Positions 1 to 4,888 of a stretch of DNA of 6,284 nt are shown piece by piece. The position numbers and the translations under genes were made by a program. Source of the DNA: DSFT01 sp032249175 (GTDB taxonomy: Bacteria; Hydrothermota; Hydrothermia; LBFQ01; DSFT01); contig JAVVGK010000100.1 in assembly GCA_032249175.1 (NCBI GenBank), forward strand, positions 1 to 6,284, written 5' to 3'. Under the pieces are notes generated by a model. That model saw nothing but the letters and a program-made list of their open reading frames with translations. It did not search any database and was not told the DNA's origin. Positions within the stretch are counted from its first letter, which is position 1, and each line of letters starts with the position of its first letter.

Positions 1-28
1 AATAGTTTCAAAATTATTAGACAAGGCT
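1..28 (+). repeat. Right end of a repeat element (truncated by window edge)
   Basis: These 28 bases match the right end of the complete copy (345-372) at about 23 of 28 positions, including the terminal core resembling TTATTGGACAATGCA. The copy of ATCTTATAA at 29-37 follows directly, just as it does after the other two copies in this array. The rest of the element lies upstream of the window, so more copies may continue to the left. Confidence 0.7.
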
Positions 29-37
29 ATCTTATAA

Positions 38-185
38 TGCTTTGTCCAATAAATAATGTTAAGCGATTGATAATCAGCAACTTATCAAAATTTTAGGAAA
101 TTATTTATTTAAAGCCCCCCAAAGCAAAAGATAGGGTATTTATAAGGTGAAAATAATCCATATTTCAGAATTATTAAACAATGTA
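38..185 (+). mobile_element. MITE-like element, copy A (148 bp)
   Basis: The left terminus TGCTTTGTCCAATAA (38-52) is an imperfect inverted match to the right terminus TTATTAAACAATGTA (171-185), about 11 of 15 positions. The first 75 bp or so match copy B with only about seven differences. The middle diverges: a CCCCCC run at 115-120 stands where copy B has G-runs, and the hairpin and GGGTGGGTGGG section of copy B is missing, which explains the shorter length. ATCTTATAA flanks both sides. With no coding capacity for a transposase, it would be non-autonomous if it is mobile at all. An intergenic repeat of another origin is the alternative. Confidence 0.65.
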
Positions 186-194
186 ATCTTATAA

Positions 195-372
195 TGCTTT
201 GTCCAATAAATAGTGTTAAGTCATTGTTAATCAATAACTTATGAAAATTTTAGGAAATTATTTATTTTACGGGGGAATTTAAGGGGGCGAAGTTTATAAG
301 GCGAAGCCTTATTTTCAGGGTGGGTGGGAAAAATAAAAAAAATAAATAGTTTTAGAATTATTGGACAATGCA
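195..372 (+). mobile_element. MITE-like element, copy B (178 bp)
   Basis: This is the best-preserved copy. Its left terminus TGCTTTGTCCAATAA (195-209) and right terminus TTATTGGACAATGCA (358-372) are inverted complements at 14 of 15 positions. Perfect 9-bp direct repeats ATCTTATAA (186-194 and 373-381) flank it, as expected for a transposition target duplication. Inside are a small hairpin near 220-242, the segment GAAAATTTTAGGAAA shared with copy C, two G5 runs, a GAA-loop hairpin (296-312) and GGGTGGGTGGG (318-328). The GTG at 324, in frame with pdxS, lies inside this element and is not the gene start. Confidence 0.75.
296..312 (+). other. Perfect 7-bp hairpin inside repeat copy B
   Basis: ATAAGGC (296-302) and GCCTTAT (306-312) are perfect inverted repeats around a GAA triloop. 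Copy A has only the left half and copy C lacks it, so it is not essential to the family. There is no T-run directly after it, so it does not look like an intrinsic terminator. Confidence 0.5.
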
Positions 373-391
373 ATCTTATAAAACCAAAATA

Positions 392-404
392 CTTTAAAAT
401 TTTC
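392..404 (+). promoter_or_regulatory. Putative pdxS promoter (-10-like 13-mer)
   Basis: CTTTAAAATTTTC occurs here and, identically, before tRNA-Thr (2751-2763) and ccdA (4867-4879). It contains TAAAAT (395-400), a plausible -10 hexamer ending 7 nt before the pdxS ATG at 408. Transcription would then begin at or next to the start codon, which fits the absence of a Shine-Dalgarno sequence. I see no convincing -35 hexamer at 16-18 bp. The repeat array ends at 381, only 10 bp upstream. Confidence 0.5.
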
Positions 405-407
405 GGT

Positions 408-1292
408 ATGCTTTTTAAAGGAAGTTGGGAAGTAAAAGTTGGATTAGCTAAAATGTTAAAGGGTGGGGTTATAATGGATGTTACAAGTCCAGAGCAAGCT
501 AAAATTGCTGAAAAAGCAGGAGCAGTTGCAGTAATGGCACTTGAAAGAGTTCCAGCAGACATTAGGAAGGAAGGTGGGGTAGCAAGAATGGCAGATCCAG
601 AGATTATTTTAAGAATAATGGATGCTGTAAGTATTCCAGTAATGGCAAAAGTTAGAATTGGACATTTTGTTGAAGCTGAAATACTTGAAGAACTTGGTGT
701 TGATTTTATTGATGAAAGTGAAGTTTTAACACCTGCTGATGAAGAAAATCATATAAATAAACATCAATTTAAAGTTCCTTTTGTTTGTGGAGCAAGGGAT
801 TTAGGAGAAGCATTAAGAAGAATTAGTGAAGGAGCAGCCCTAATTAGAACAAAAGGTGAAGCGGGAACAGGAAATGTAGTAGAAGCAGTAAGGCATATGA
901 GATTAATTCAAAGACAAATATCAGAAGTAAAAGCGTTAAGAGAAGACGAACTTTTTTCAAAGGCAAAAGAATTGCGTGTTGATTATAATGTTTTAAGGTA
1001 CGTTTGGGAATATGGAAAATTACCAGTTCCAAACTTCGCAGCAGGTGGAATAGCTACACCAGCAGATGCAGCACTTATGATGAGACTTGGAGCAGAGGCA
1101 GTATTTGTAGGAAGTGGTATTTTTAAATCATCAAATCCAGAAAAATATGCTAATGCAATTGTTGAGGCAGTTGCTTATTATGATAATCCAAAAGTTTTAG
1201 CTAAAATTTCAAGGAATCTTGGAGAACCTATGAAAGGTTTAGATATAAGTAAGTTAGAAGAGGATGAACTTTTACAAACAAGAGGATGGTAA
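408..1292 (+). CDS. pdxS: Pyridoxal 5'-phosphate synthase subunit PdxS
   Basis: PdxS is the synthase subunit of the DXP-independent vitamin B6 pathway. It condenses ribose 5-phosphate, glyceraldehyde 3-phosphate and ammonia into PLP in the cytoplasm, with ammonia supplied by the glutaminase PdxT. The protein is a full-length 294-residue TIM barrel. With ATG 408 as start, Asp24 (IMDV), Lys81 (MAKVRIGH) and Lys149 (RTKGEAGTG) fall at the same numbers as the catalytic Asp24, Lys81 and Lys149 of Bacillus subtilis PdxS, which supports this start. A 28-residue extension to GTG 324 would be translated from the repeat element and is rejected. There is no Shine-Dalgarno sequence, so a leaderless mRNA is likely. 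speD follows after 13 bp. No pdxT is adjacent, so it must lie elsewhere. Confidence 0.97.
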   Translation: MLFKGSWEVKVGLAKMLKGGVIMDVTSPEQAKIAEKAGAVAVMALERVPADIRKEGGVARMADPEIILRIMDAVSIPVMAKVRIGHFVEAEILEELGVDFIDESEVLTPADEENHINKHQFKVPFVCGARDLGEALRRISEGAALIRTKGEAGTGNVVEAVRHMRLIQRQISEVKALREDELFSKAKELRVDYNVLRYVWEYGKLPVPNFAAGGIATPADAALMMRLGAEAVFVGSGIFKSSNPEKYANAIVEAVAYYDNPKVLAKISRNLGEPMKGLDISKLEEDELLQTRGW

Positions 1293-1302
1293 AAGGAGGT
1301 GA
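1293..1302 (+). promoter_or_regulatory. Strong Shine-Dalgarno site deciding the speD TTG start
   Basis: AAGGAGGTGA is a near-complete complement to the canonical 16S rRNA 3' end. Its GGAGG (1295-1299) ends 6 nt before TTG 1306. It occupies almost all of the 13-bp pdxS-speD gap, and it supports TTG as the true start. Confidence 0.9.
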
Positions 1303-1305
1303 GAA

Positions 1306-1722
1306 TTGGAAAAGATTCATACAACAAGAGGAGAGCATTACATTGTGGAAGCGTCTGGATGTGACCCTGAAATTATAGGAAATGTTAAACTTATGCAAGA
1401 AATTTTGGTTAATGCAGCAAGAGAAGCAAATGCTGAAATTTGGGCTGTTTCCTTCAATAGATTTCCACCTAATGGTGTAAGCGGAGTAATTGTAATTTCT
1501 GAGTCTCATCTTTCAGTTCATACATGGCCAGAATTCGGATATGTTGCTATGGATATTTATACGTGTGGTGAAAGTACCGAACCTGAAAAGGCAGTTAAGT
1601 ACGCAGTTGAAAAATTCAAAGCAAAGCATGTTCATATTACTGAAATAACAAGAGGACTTGATGATGGTGATAAAATTTTTTATCATAGTATAATAAGCTG
1701 GGAGGAAGGTAGAGAATTATAA
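1306..1722 (+). CDS. speD: S-adenosylmethionine decarboxylase proenzyme
   Basis: SpeD decarboxylates S-adenosylmethionine, giving the aminopropyl donor for spermidine and longer polyamines. It is made as a proenzyme that cleaves itself and converts a serine to the pyruvoyl cofactor. The 138-residue protein is the short prokaryotic (Thermotoga/Bacillus-type) form. The cleavage motif SESHLSVHTWPE places cleavage between Glu66 and Ser67; His72 and Cys87 (YTCGE) match the processing and catalytic residues His68 and Cys83 of Thermotoga SpeD with a constant offset of four. It starts at TTG behind a very strong Shine-Dalgarno site. It lies 13 bp after pdxS and its stop codon overlaps the hisC start (TAATG), so the three genes are probably one operon. 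Confidence 0.96.
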   Translation: MEKIHTTRGEHYIVEASGCDPEIIGNVKLMQEILVNAAREANAEIWAVSFNRFPPNGVSGVIVISESHLSVHTWPEFGYVAMDIYTCGESTEPEKAVKYAVEKFKAKHVHITEITRGLDDGDKIFYHSIISWEEGREL

Positions 1723-2756
1723 TGATTTTAAGAGAAGATCTTCCTCAAAAATCAACGATGCCCATTTCCGAAATAAAATACAAAGCCAAACTTGATCAAA
1801 ATGAAAGCCCATTTGATATTCCTATTGAAATTAAAGAAAAGTTATTTGAGGAATTCAAAAAAGTTGAATTCAATAGATACCCTCAACCGTACTTTTACTA
1901 CGAAACAAAAGAAATTTTCTCAAGTTATTTAGGTGTTAGTCCTAAAAATTTCCTAATAACAGTTGGTGCTGATCAAGGCATTTGGTTAGCATTTTTTTTA
2001 GCAGGAGGAAAAAATAGAAGTGCCATTATATATGAGCCAACATATCCAATTTTTAAACATGCAGGGATAATTACACAAACAAACTTGGAAATTTTAAATC
2101 TTGGTGTTAATTATAAAATTCATCCTGAAACATTTAAAAATCATAACATAATATGTATCGTAAATCCAAATAATCCAACAGGAAATTTACAGGATGATGA
2201 AGTTATATTAGAAGCTATTAAAAGAAATTCCTTAGTTGTAATAGATGAAGCATATTTCCCATTTTCAAATAAAACTTACAAACATTTAGTATATGACTAT
2301 AAGAATGTTTATATAATAAGAAGCTTATCAAAAAGCTTATTAGCAGGCATTAGGATAGGAATTGTAATTTCTGATAGTGATATTGTAAGTATGGGGGAGG
2401 AAGTTTTAACATCCCCTTATCATTTAAGCACACTTCAACTTGTAATTTTAAGAAATTTTCATTTAATTGAAAGTTATTATAAAGATTCTATAAAAATTGT
2501 AAATGAAGAAAAAGAAAGGATTTACAAGGCATTTGATGAGCTAAAAATTGAATATATCAAATCTTATGCTAATTTCATTTTATTTAAGGTTAAAGAGGCG
2601 AATTTGGTTTATAATGAGCTTATTGAAAGAGGTATTAGAATTAGAAATGTTTCATATATGAAAGGTCTTGAAAATTATTTAAGAATAACAATTGGAAAAC
2701 CATATGAAAACGAATTATTTATATCTGCCATAAAAGAGATTTGCTCTATGCTTTAA
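1722..2756 (+). CDS. hisC: Histidinol-phosphate aminotransferase
   Basis: HisC is a PLP-dependent fold-type I aminotransferase that converts imidazole acetol phosphate and glutamate to histidinol phosphate and 2-oxoglutarate in histidine biosynthesis. The 344-residue protein has the family landmarks: DQNESP (26-31), NRYP (51-54), NPNNPTG (148-154), VIDEAY (173-178) with Asp175 at the cofactor pyridine nitrogen, SLSKSLLAGIRIG (201-213) with Lys204 as Schiff-base lysine and Arg211 at the phosphate, and YLRITIG (319-325) with the substrate-binding Arg321. The ATG overlaps the speD stop by one base; GGAGGAAGG (1701-1709) in the end of speD is a somewhat distant ribosome site. No other his genes are nearby. 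Related aromatic or cobalamin-pathway aminotransferases (CobD-like) share the fold, so the substrate is less certain than the family. Confidence 0.88.
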   Translation: MILREDLPQKSTMPISEIKYKAKLDQNESPFDIPIEIKEKLFEEFKKVEFNRYPQPYFYYETKEIFSSYLGVSPKNFLITVGADQGIWLAFFLAGGKNRSAIIYEPTYPIFKHAGIITQTNLEILNLGVNYKIHPETFKNHNIICIVNPNNPTGNLQDDEVILEAIKRNSLVVIDEAYFPFSNKTYKHLVYDYKNVYIIRSLSKSLLAGIRIGIVISDSDIVSMGEEVLTSPYHLSTLQLVILRNFHLIESYYKDSIKIVNEEKERIYKAFDELKIEYIKSYANFILFKVKEANLVYNELIERGIRIRNVSYMKGLENYLRITIGKPYENELFISAIKEICSML

Positions 2757-2763
2757 AATTTTC
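2751..2763 (+). promoter_or_regulatory. Putative promoter for the tRNA-Thr/tRNA-Tyr unit
   Basis: This is the second identical copy of CTTTAAAATTTTC. It overlaps the last codon and stop of hisC. Its TAAAAT (2754-2759) ends 11 nt before the mature 5' end of tRNA-Thr, a normal distance for a -10 element with a short leader to be trimmed by RNase P. The tRNAs, and rdgB after them, may have their own promoter in addition to read-through from hisC, as no terminator is visible here. Confidence 0.45.
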
Positions 2764-2770
2764 AAACCTT

Positions 2771-2843
2771 GCCAGCGTAGCTCAATTGGCAGAGCGGCTG
2801 ATTTGTAATCAGCAGGTTGGCGGTTCGAGTCCGCCCGCTGGCT
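2771..2843 (+). tRNA. tRNA-Thr (anticodon TGT)
   Basis: This is a complete 73-nt cloverleaf. The acceptor is GCCAGCG pairing with CGCTGGC (2836-2842), the D-stem is GCTC/GAGC, and the anticodon stem is GCTGA/TCAGC around the loop TTTGTAA with anticodon TGT at 2804-2806. The variable loop is AGGTT and the T-arm is GGCGG-TTCGAGT-CCGCC. The discriminator is T. CCA is not encoded, so it must be added after processing. The gene is about 60% G+C in very AT-rich surroundings. tRNA-Tyr follows after 3 nt, and this Thr-Tyr order is a common bacterial cluster. Confidence 0.97.
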
Positions 2844-2846
2844 TTT

Positions 2847-2931
2847 GGGCGGGTACCCAAGCGGCCAACGGGGGCAGGCTGTAAACCTGCTGGGCTTACG
2901 CCCTACGTAGGTTCAAATCCTACCCCGCCCA
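2847..2931 (+). tRNA. tRNA-Tyr (anticodon GTA)
   Basis: This is a complete 85-nt class II tRNA. The acceptor is GGGCGGG (2847-2853) pairing with CCCGCCC (2924-2930), with discriminator A2931. The anticodon stem is GCAGG/CCTGC around CTGTAAA, with anticodon GTA at 2881-2883. The long variable arm (2891-2906) has the stem GGGC/GCCC, as expected for bacterial tRNA-Tyr. The T-arm is GTAGG-TTCAAAT-CCTAC. CCA is not encoded, so RNase Z-type cleavage after A2931 is the likely 3' processing route. The rdgB reading frame begins within four nucleotides of that cut. Confidence 0.97.
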
Positions 2932-2934
2932 TTC

Positions 2935-3528
2935 CTGAAAATTGTTATTGCTTCAAATAATGAGGGGAAAATAAATGAAATAAAAGAATTTTTAAAAGAT
3001 ATTAAAAAAATTCAATTAGTTTCACTTAAAGAGTTGAATTTAAAATTAGAAATAGAGGAATTTGGTAAAACCTTAGAAGAAAATGCTCTAATTAAAGCAA
3101 GAACAGTTCATTATATTACAAAACTGCCAGTGATTTCAGATGATTCAGGTTTATTTATAGAAGCTTTAAATGGATTTCCTGGCATAAAATCATCAGATTT
3201 TCAAAAAGAAAATGAAAATTATTTAGAAGAAATTTTAAAAATGATGAAAGACAAAGAGAATAGAAAAGCATATTTTAGATGCGTTATTGTATTTATTGAT
3301 AGTCAAAGCAATGAGTATATTTTTGATGGTGAAGTTTTAGGAGAAATAAGTTATGAAATTTTAGGAAATAATGGTTTTGGTTATGACCCAATTTTTCTTT
3401 ATAAACCATTAAATAAAACATTTGCTCAAATTGACACTAAAACCAAAAATCAAATTAGTCATAGAGGACAAGCTCTTAAAAAACTTAAAGAATTTTTAAT
3501 TAGATTTTCCAACAACTTTTTGCTTTAA
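2935..3528 (+). CDS. rdgB: dITP/XTP pyrophosphatase (RdgB/HAM1 family), probable CTG start
   Basis: This house-cleaning enzyme hydrolyses dITP, ITP and XTP to monophosphates, keeping deaminated purines out of nucleic acids. From CTG 2935 it has 197 residues, the same length as Escherichia coli RdgB. It begins KIVIASNNEGK, holding the nucleotide-binding S/T-x-N-x-x-K motif (7-12). Later come ISDDSGL (67-73) with metal/catalytic Asp69-Asp70, GFGYDPIF (147-154) and SHRGQAL (175-181). The first ATG/GTG/TTG in frame is TTG 3034, which would remove 33 residues including the binding motif; the frame is stopped upstream at TAG 2908 inside tRNA-Tyr. The start must therefore be CTG 2935 or ATT 2941, unless a sequence error hides a normal one. 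The usual SARY segment reads SSDF (86-89). The 3' end overlaps mtaD by 33 bp. Confidence 0.9.
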   Translation: MKIVIASNNEGKINEIKEFLKDIKKIQLVSLKELNLKLEIEEFGKTLEENALIKARTVHYITKLPVISDDSGLFIEALNGFPGIKSSDFQKENENYLEEILKMMKDKENRKAYFRCVIVFIDSQSNEYIFDGEVLGEISYEILGNNGFGYDPIFLYKPLNKTFAQIDTKTKNQISHRGQALKKLKEFLIRFSNNFLL

Positions 3529-4806
3529 TTTTTGAGCTTTGTATTTAACTTCTTCAAAATCTATGAATTTTAATTCCTTTTTTTCCATAAGAATTTTACC
3601 ATTTATCAAAACACTTGAAACATCTAAACCATTAGCACTATAAACAATAGCAGAATATGGGTCATAAATTGGCATTAAATGAAAACTATTTAAGGATATA
3701 GTTATTAAATCTGCTTTCTTGTTAATTTCAATGCTTCCTACTATGTTATCTATTCCCAAAACTTTTGCTCCATAAATTGTAGCCATTTTCAAAACTTCCT
3801 TAGCACTAACAACTTTTGGGTCAAGAAGATGGACTTTATGAATTAAAGCACAACTTCTCATTTCATCTATCATATCTAAATTATTATTTGATGCTGTTCC
3901 ATCAGTGGCAAGTCCAACATTTATATTTTTGTTTAGCATTTTAACAATTGGAGCTATACCACTTGAAAGCTTCATATTACTTTGTGGATTATGTGCAACA
4001 CCGACATTATAATTTTTATAAATTTCTATTTCTTCATCATCTAAATAAACACTATGAGCGGAAATAAATTTATGATTTAAAATGCCAATTGAATTTAAAT
4101 ATCTTACAGGTGTTAATCCATATTTGTTTTTTATTATTTCAACTTCTGATTTTGTTTCAGCAACATGCATATGAATAGGTATATTATATTTTTTAGCAAT
4201 TTCATAACCTTTCAAAATTAAATCTTTTGAGCAAGAATAAGGAGCATGTAAGCATAATGTTGGATGAATATATTCATCATTTAAATAATTTTCAATAAAA
4301 CTTTTAACAATTTTTAATCCTTCTTCGGGATTTTTAAATGAAGGCGTTGGAAAATCTATTAAACCTTCTCCAAGAAATGCTCTAATTCCTATTTCTCTTG
4401 AAATTTCAGCAGTTATTTCCTCAAAAAAGTACATATCATTATAAGTTGTTGTTCCTGTTCTTATCATTTCACAAATAGCTAACAAACTTGCTATTTTTAT
4501 AAATTCTCTATCAACTGCTCTATTCTCAGCAGGCCAAATATAATTATTAAGCCAATCCATTAAATCTTTATCATCAGCAAATCCTCTAAAACCAACCATT
4601 GCTATATGAGTATGTGTATTTATAAATCCGGGAAGTAAGATATTAGGTCTATCGTCAATAATATAATCAAAGTTTTCATTTTCAATATCAGAGATTTTTG
4701 ATATTTTTGTAATTTTTTCATTTTCAATAACAACCGCTCCATCTTCTATAACTTCATCTTTTTCATTCATCGTTAAAATATAATTAGCTTTTATGAGAAT
4801 TTTCAT
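3496..4806 (-). CDS. mtaD: 5-methylthioadenosine/S-adenosylhomocysteine deaminase
   Basis: MtaD is a cytoplasmic metal-dependent amidohydrolase of the TRZ/ATZ subgroup. It deaminates S-adenosylhomocysteine and methylthioadenosine to their inosine forms, and often adenosine too. The 436-residue protein has the metal ligands His65 and His67 (NTHTH), His214 (HMHVAE) and Asp302 (ATDGTASNN), catalytic Glu217, and His187 (HAPYS). Glu94 (PAE) matches a substrate-binding residue of Thermotoga TM0936; the spacing of the ligands agrees with that enzyme. Methylthioadenosine is a by-product of polyamine synthesis, so it works downstream of the speD product. The ATG has no Shine-Dalgarno sequence and lies 10 nt after a TAAAAT element. 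Guanine or other deaminases of the subgroup are less likely alternatives. Confidence 0.92.
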   Translation of the reverse strand: MKILIKANYILTMNEKDEVIEDGAVVIENEKITKISKISDIENENFDYIIDDRPNILLPGFINTHTHIAMVGFRGFADDKDLMDWLNNYIWPAENRAVDREFIKIASLLAICEMIRTGTTTYNDMYFFEEITAEISREIGIRAFLGEGLIDFPTPSFKNPEEGLKIVKSFIENYLNDEYIHPTLCLHAPYSCSKDLILKGYEIAKKYNIPIHMHVAETKSEVEIIKNKYGLTPVRYLNSIGILNHKFISAHSVYLDDEEIEIYKNYNVGVAHNPQSNMKLSSGIAPIVKMLNKNINVGLATDGTASNNNLDMIDEMRSCALIHKVHLLDPKVVSAKEVLKMATIYGAKVLGIDNIVGSIEINKKADLITISLNSFHLMPIYDPYSAIVYSANGLDVSSVLINGKILMEKKELKFIDFEEVKYKAQKLKQKVVGKSN

Positions 4807-4812
4807 AATGAA

Positions 4813-4825
4813 AAAAATTTTAAAG
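4813..4825 (-). promoter_or_regulatory. Putative mtaD promoter (-10-like motif)
   Basis: Read on the minus strand this is CTTTAAAATTTTT, differing from the 13-mer at the other starts only in its last base. TAAAAT (4822 down to 4817) ends 10 nt before the mtaD ATG at 4806, so the mRNA would be leaderless or nearly so. No clear -35 hexamer is seen. Confidence 0.45.
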
Positions 4826-4878
4826 TTGCGTTAAGTTATAAAAAAATTTCTAAAACTATTTATTAACTTTAAAATTTT
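4814..4878. repeat. 14-bp perfect inverted repeat in the mtaD-ccdA divergent gap
   Basis: The left arm (4814-4827) is AAAATTTTAAAGTT and the right arm (4865-4878) is its exact reverse complement, with 37 bp between them. Each arm contains the -10-like motif of one of the two divergent genes, so the symmetry probably reflects two similar promoters facing away from each other. A shared operator cannot be excluded. The rest of the 82-bp gap is featureless AT-rich sequence. Confidence 0.55.
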
Positions 4879-4879
4879 C
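4867..4879 (+). promoter_or_regulatory. Putative ccdA promoter (-10-like 13-mer)
   Basis: This is the third identical copy of CTTTAAAATTTTC. TAAAAT (4870-4875) ends 13 nt before the ccdA ATG at 4889. No Shine-Dalgarno sequence fits in the short leader, and no convincing -35 is visible. Confidence 0.45.
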
Positions 4880-4888
4880 AAGATTTTT

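Larger units (their letters stand above)
1..381 (+). repeat. Tandem array of TIR-bounded repeat elements with 9-bp junctions
   Basis: Three elements in the same orientation lie head to tail: the right end of one (1-28), a complete short copy (38-185) and a complete long copy (195-372). The identical 9-mer ATCTTATAA lies at both junctions and at the right border: 29-37, 186-194 and 373-381. An isolated relative at 5773-5942 lacks this 9-mer, so the 9-mer is not part of the element itself. It therefore looks like a target-site duplication shared by successive copies. Repeated insertion at one site, or recombination between flanking 9-mers, would give this layout. There is no transposase in the window and I see no protein gene in this stretch. 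The array ends 26 bp before the pdxS start. Confidence 0.8.

Noticed and set aside
241..282. Possible micropeptide MKILGNYLFYGGI in repeat copy B
   Set aside because: A similar KILGNY frame exists in copies A and C, but the start codon is lost in A and the ends differ in all three. Nucleotide conservation of the repeat explains it, and no ribosome site is present.
1..381. CRISPR array
   Set aside because: The repeats are long, diverged and bounded by inverted termini. The constant parts between them are 9 bp and identical, so there are no unique spacers.
358..382. TTGGACA in the right terminus as an outward -35 box for pdxS
   Set aside because: The distance to the TAAAAT element is about 27 bp, too long for a sigma-70-type promoter, and spacing to nearer TATAA-like bases is too short.
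324..407. N-terminal extension of PdxS from GTG 324
   Set aside because: This stretch is repeat element copy B and its 9-bp flank. The added 28 residues are not PdxS-like, and the ATG at 408 gives exact agreement with the catalytic residue numbers of B. subtilis PdxS.
239..562. Minus-strand 107-residue open frame
   Set aside because: It runs across the repeat element and antisense to pdxS, has no recognisable motif, and is a shadow of the repeat and of the real gene.
844..1509. Minus-strand open frames antisense to pdxS and speD
   Set aside because: They lie opposite well-conserved genes, have low-complexity translations and show no start or ribosome-site support.
3034..3132. TTG 3034 as the true rdgB start
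   Set aside because: It removes 33 residues including the conserved SNNEGK nucleotide-binding motif, and the protein would be well below the usual family length of about 195 residues.
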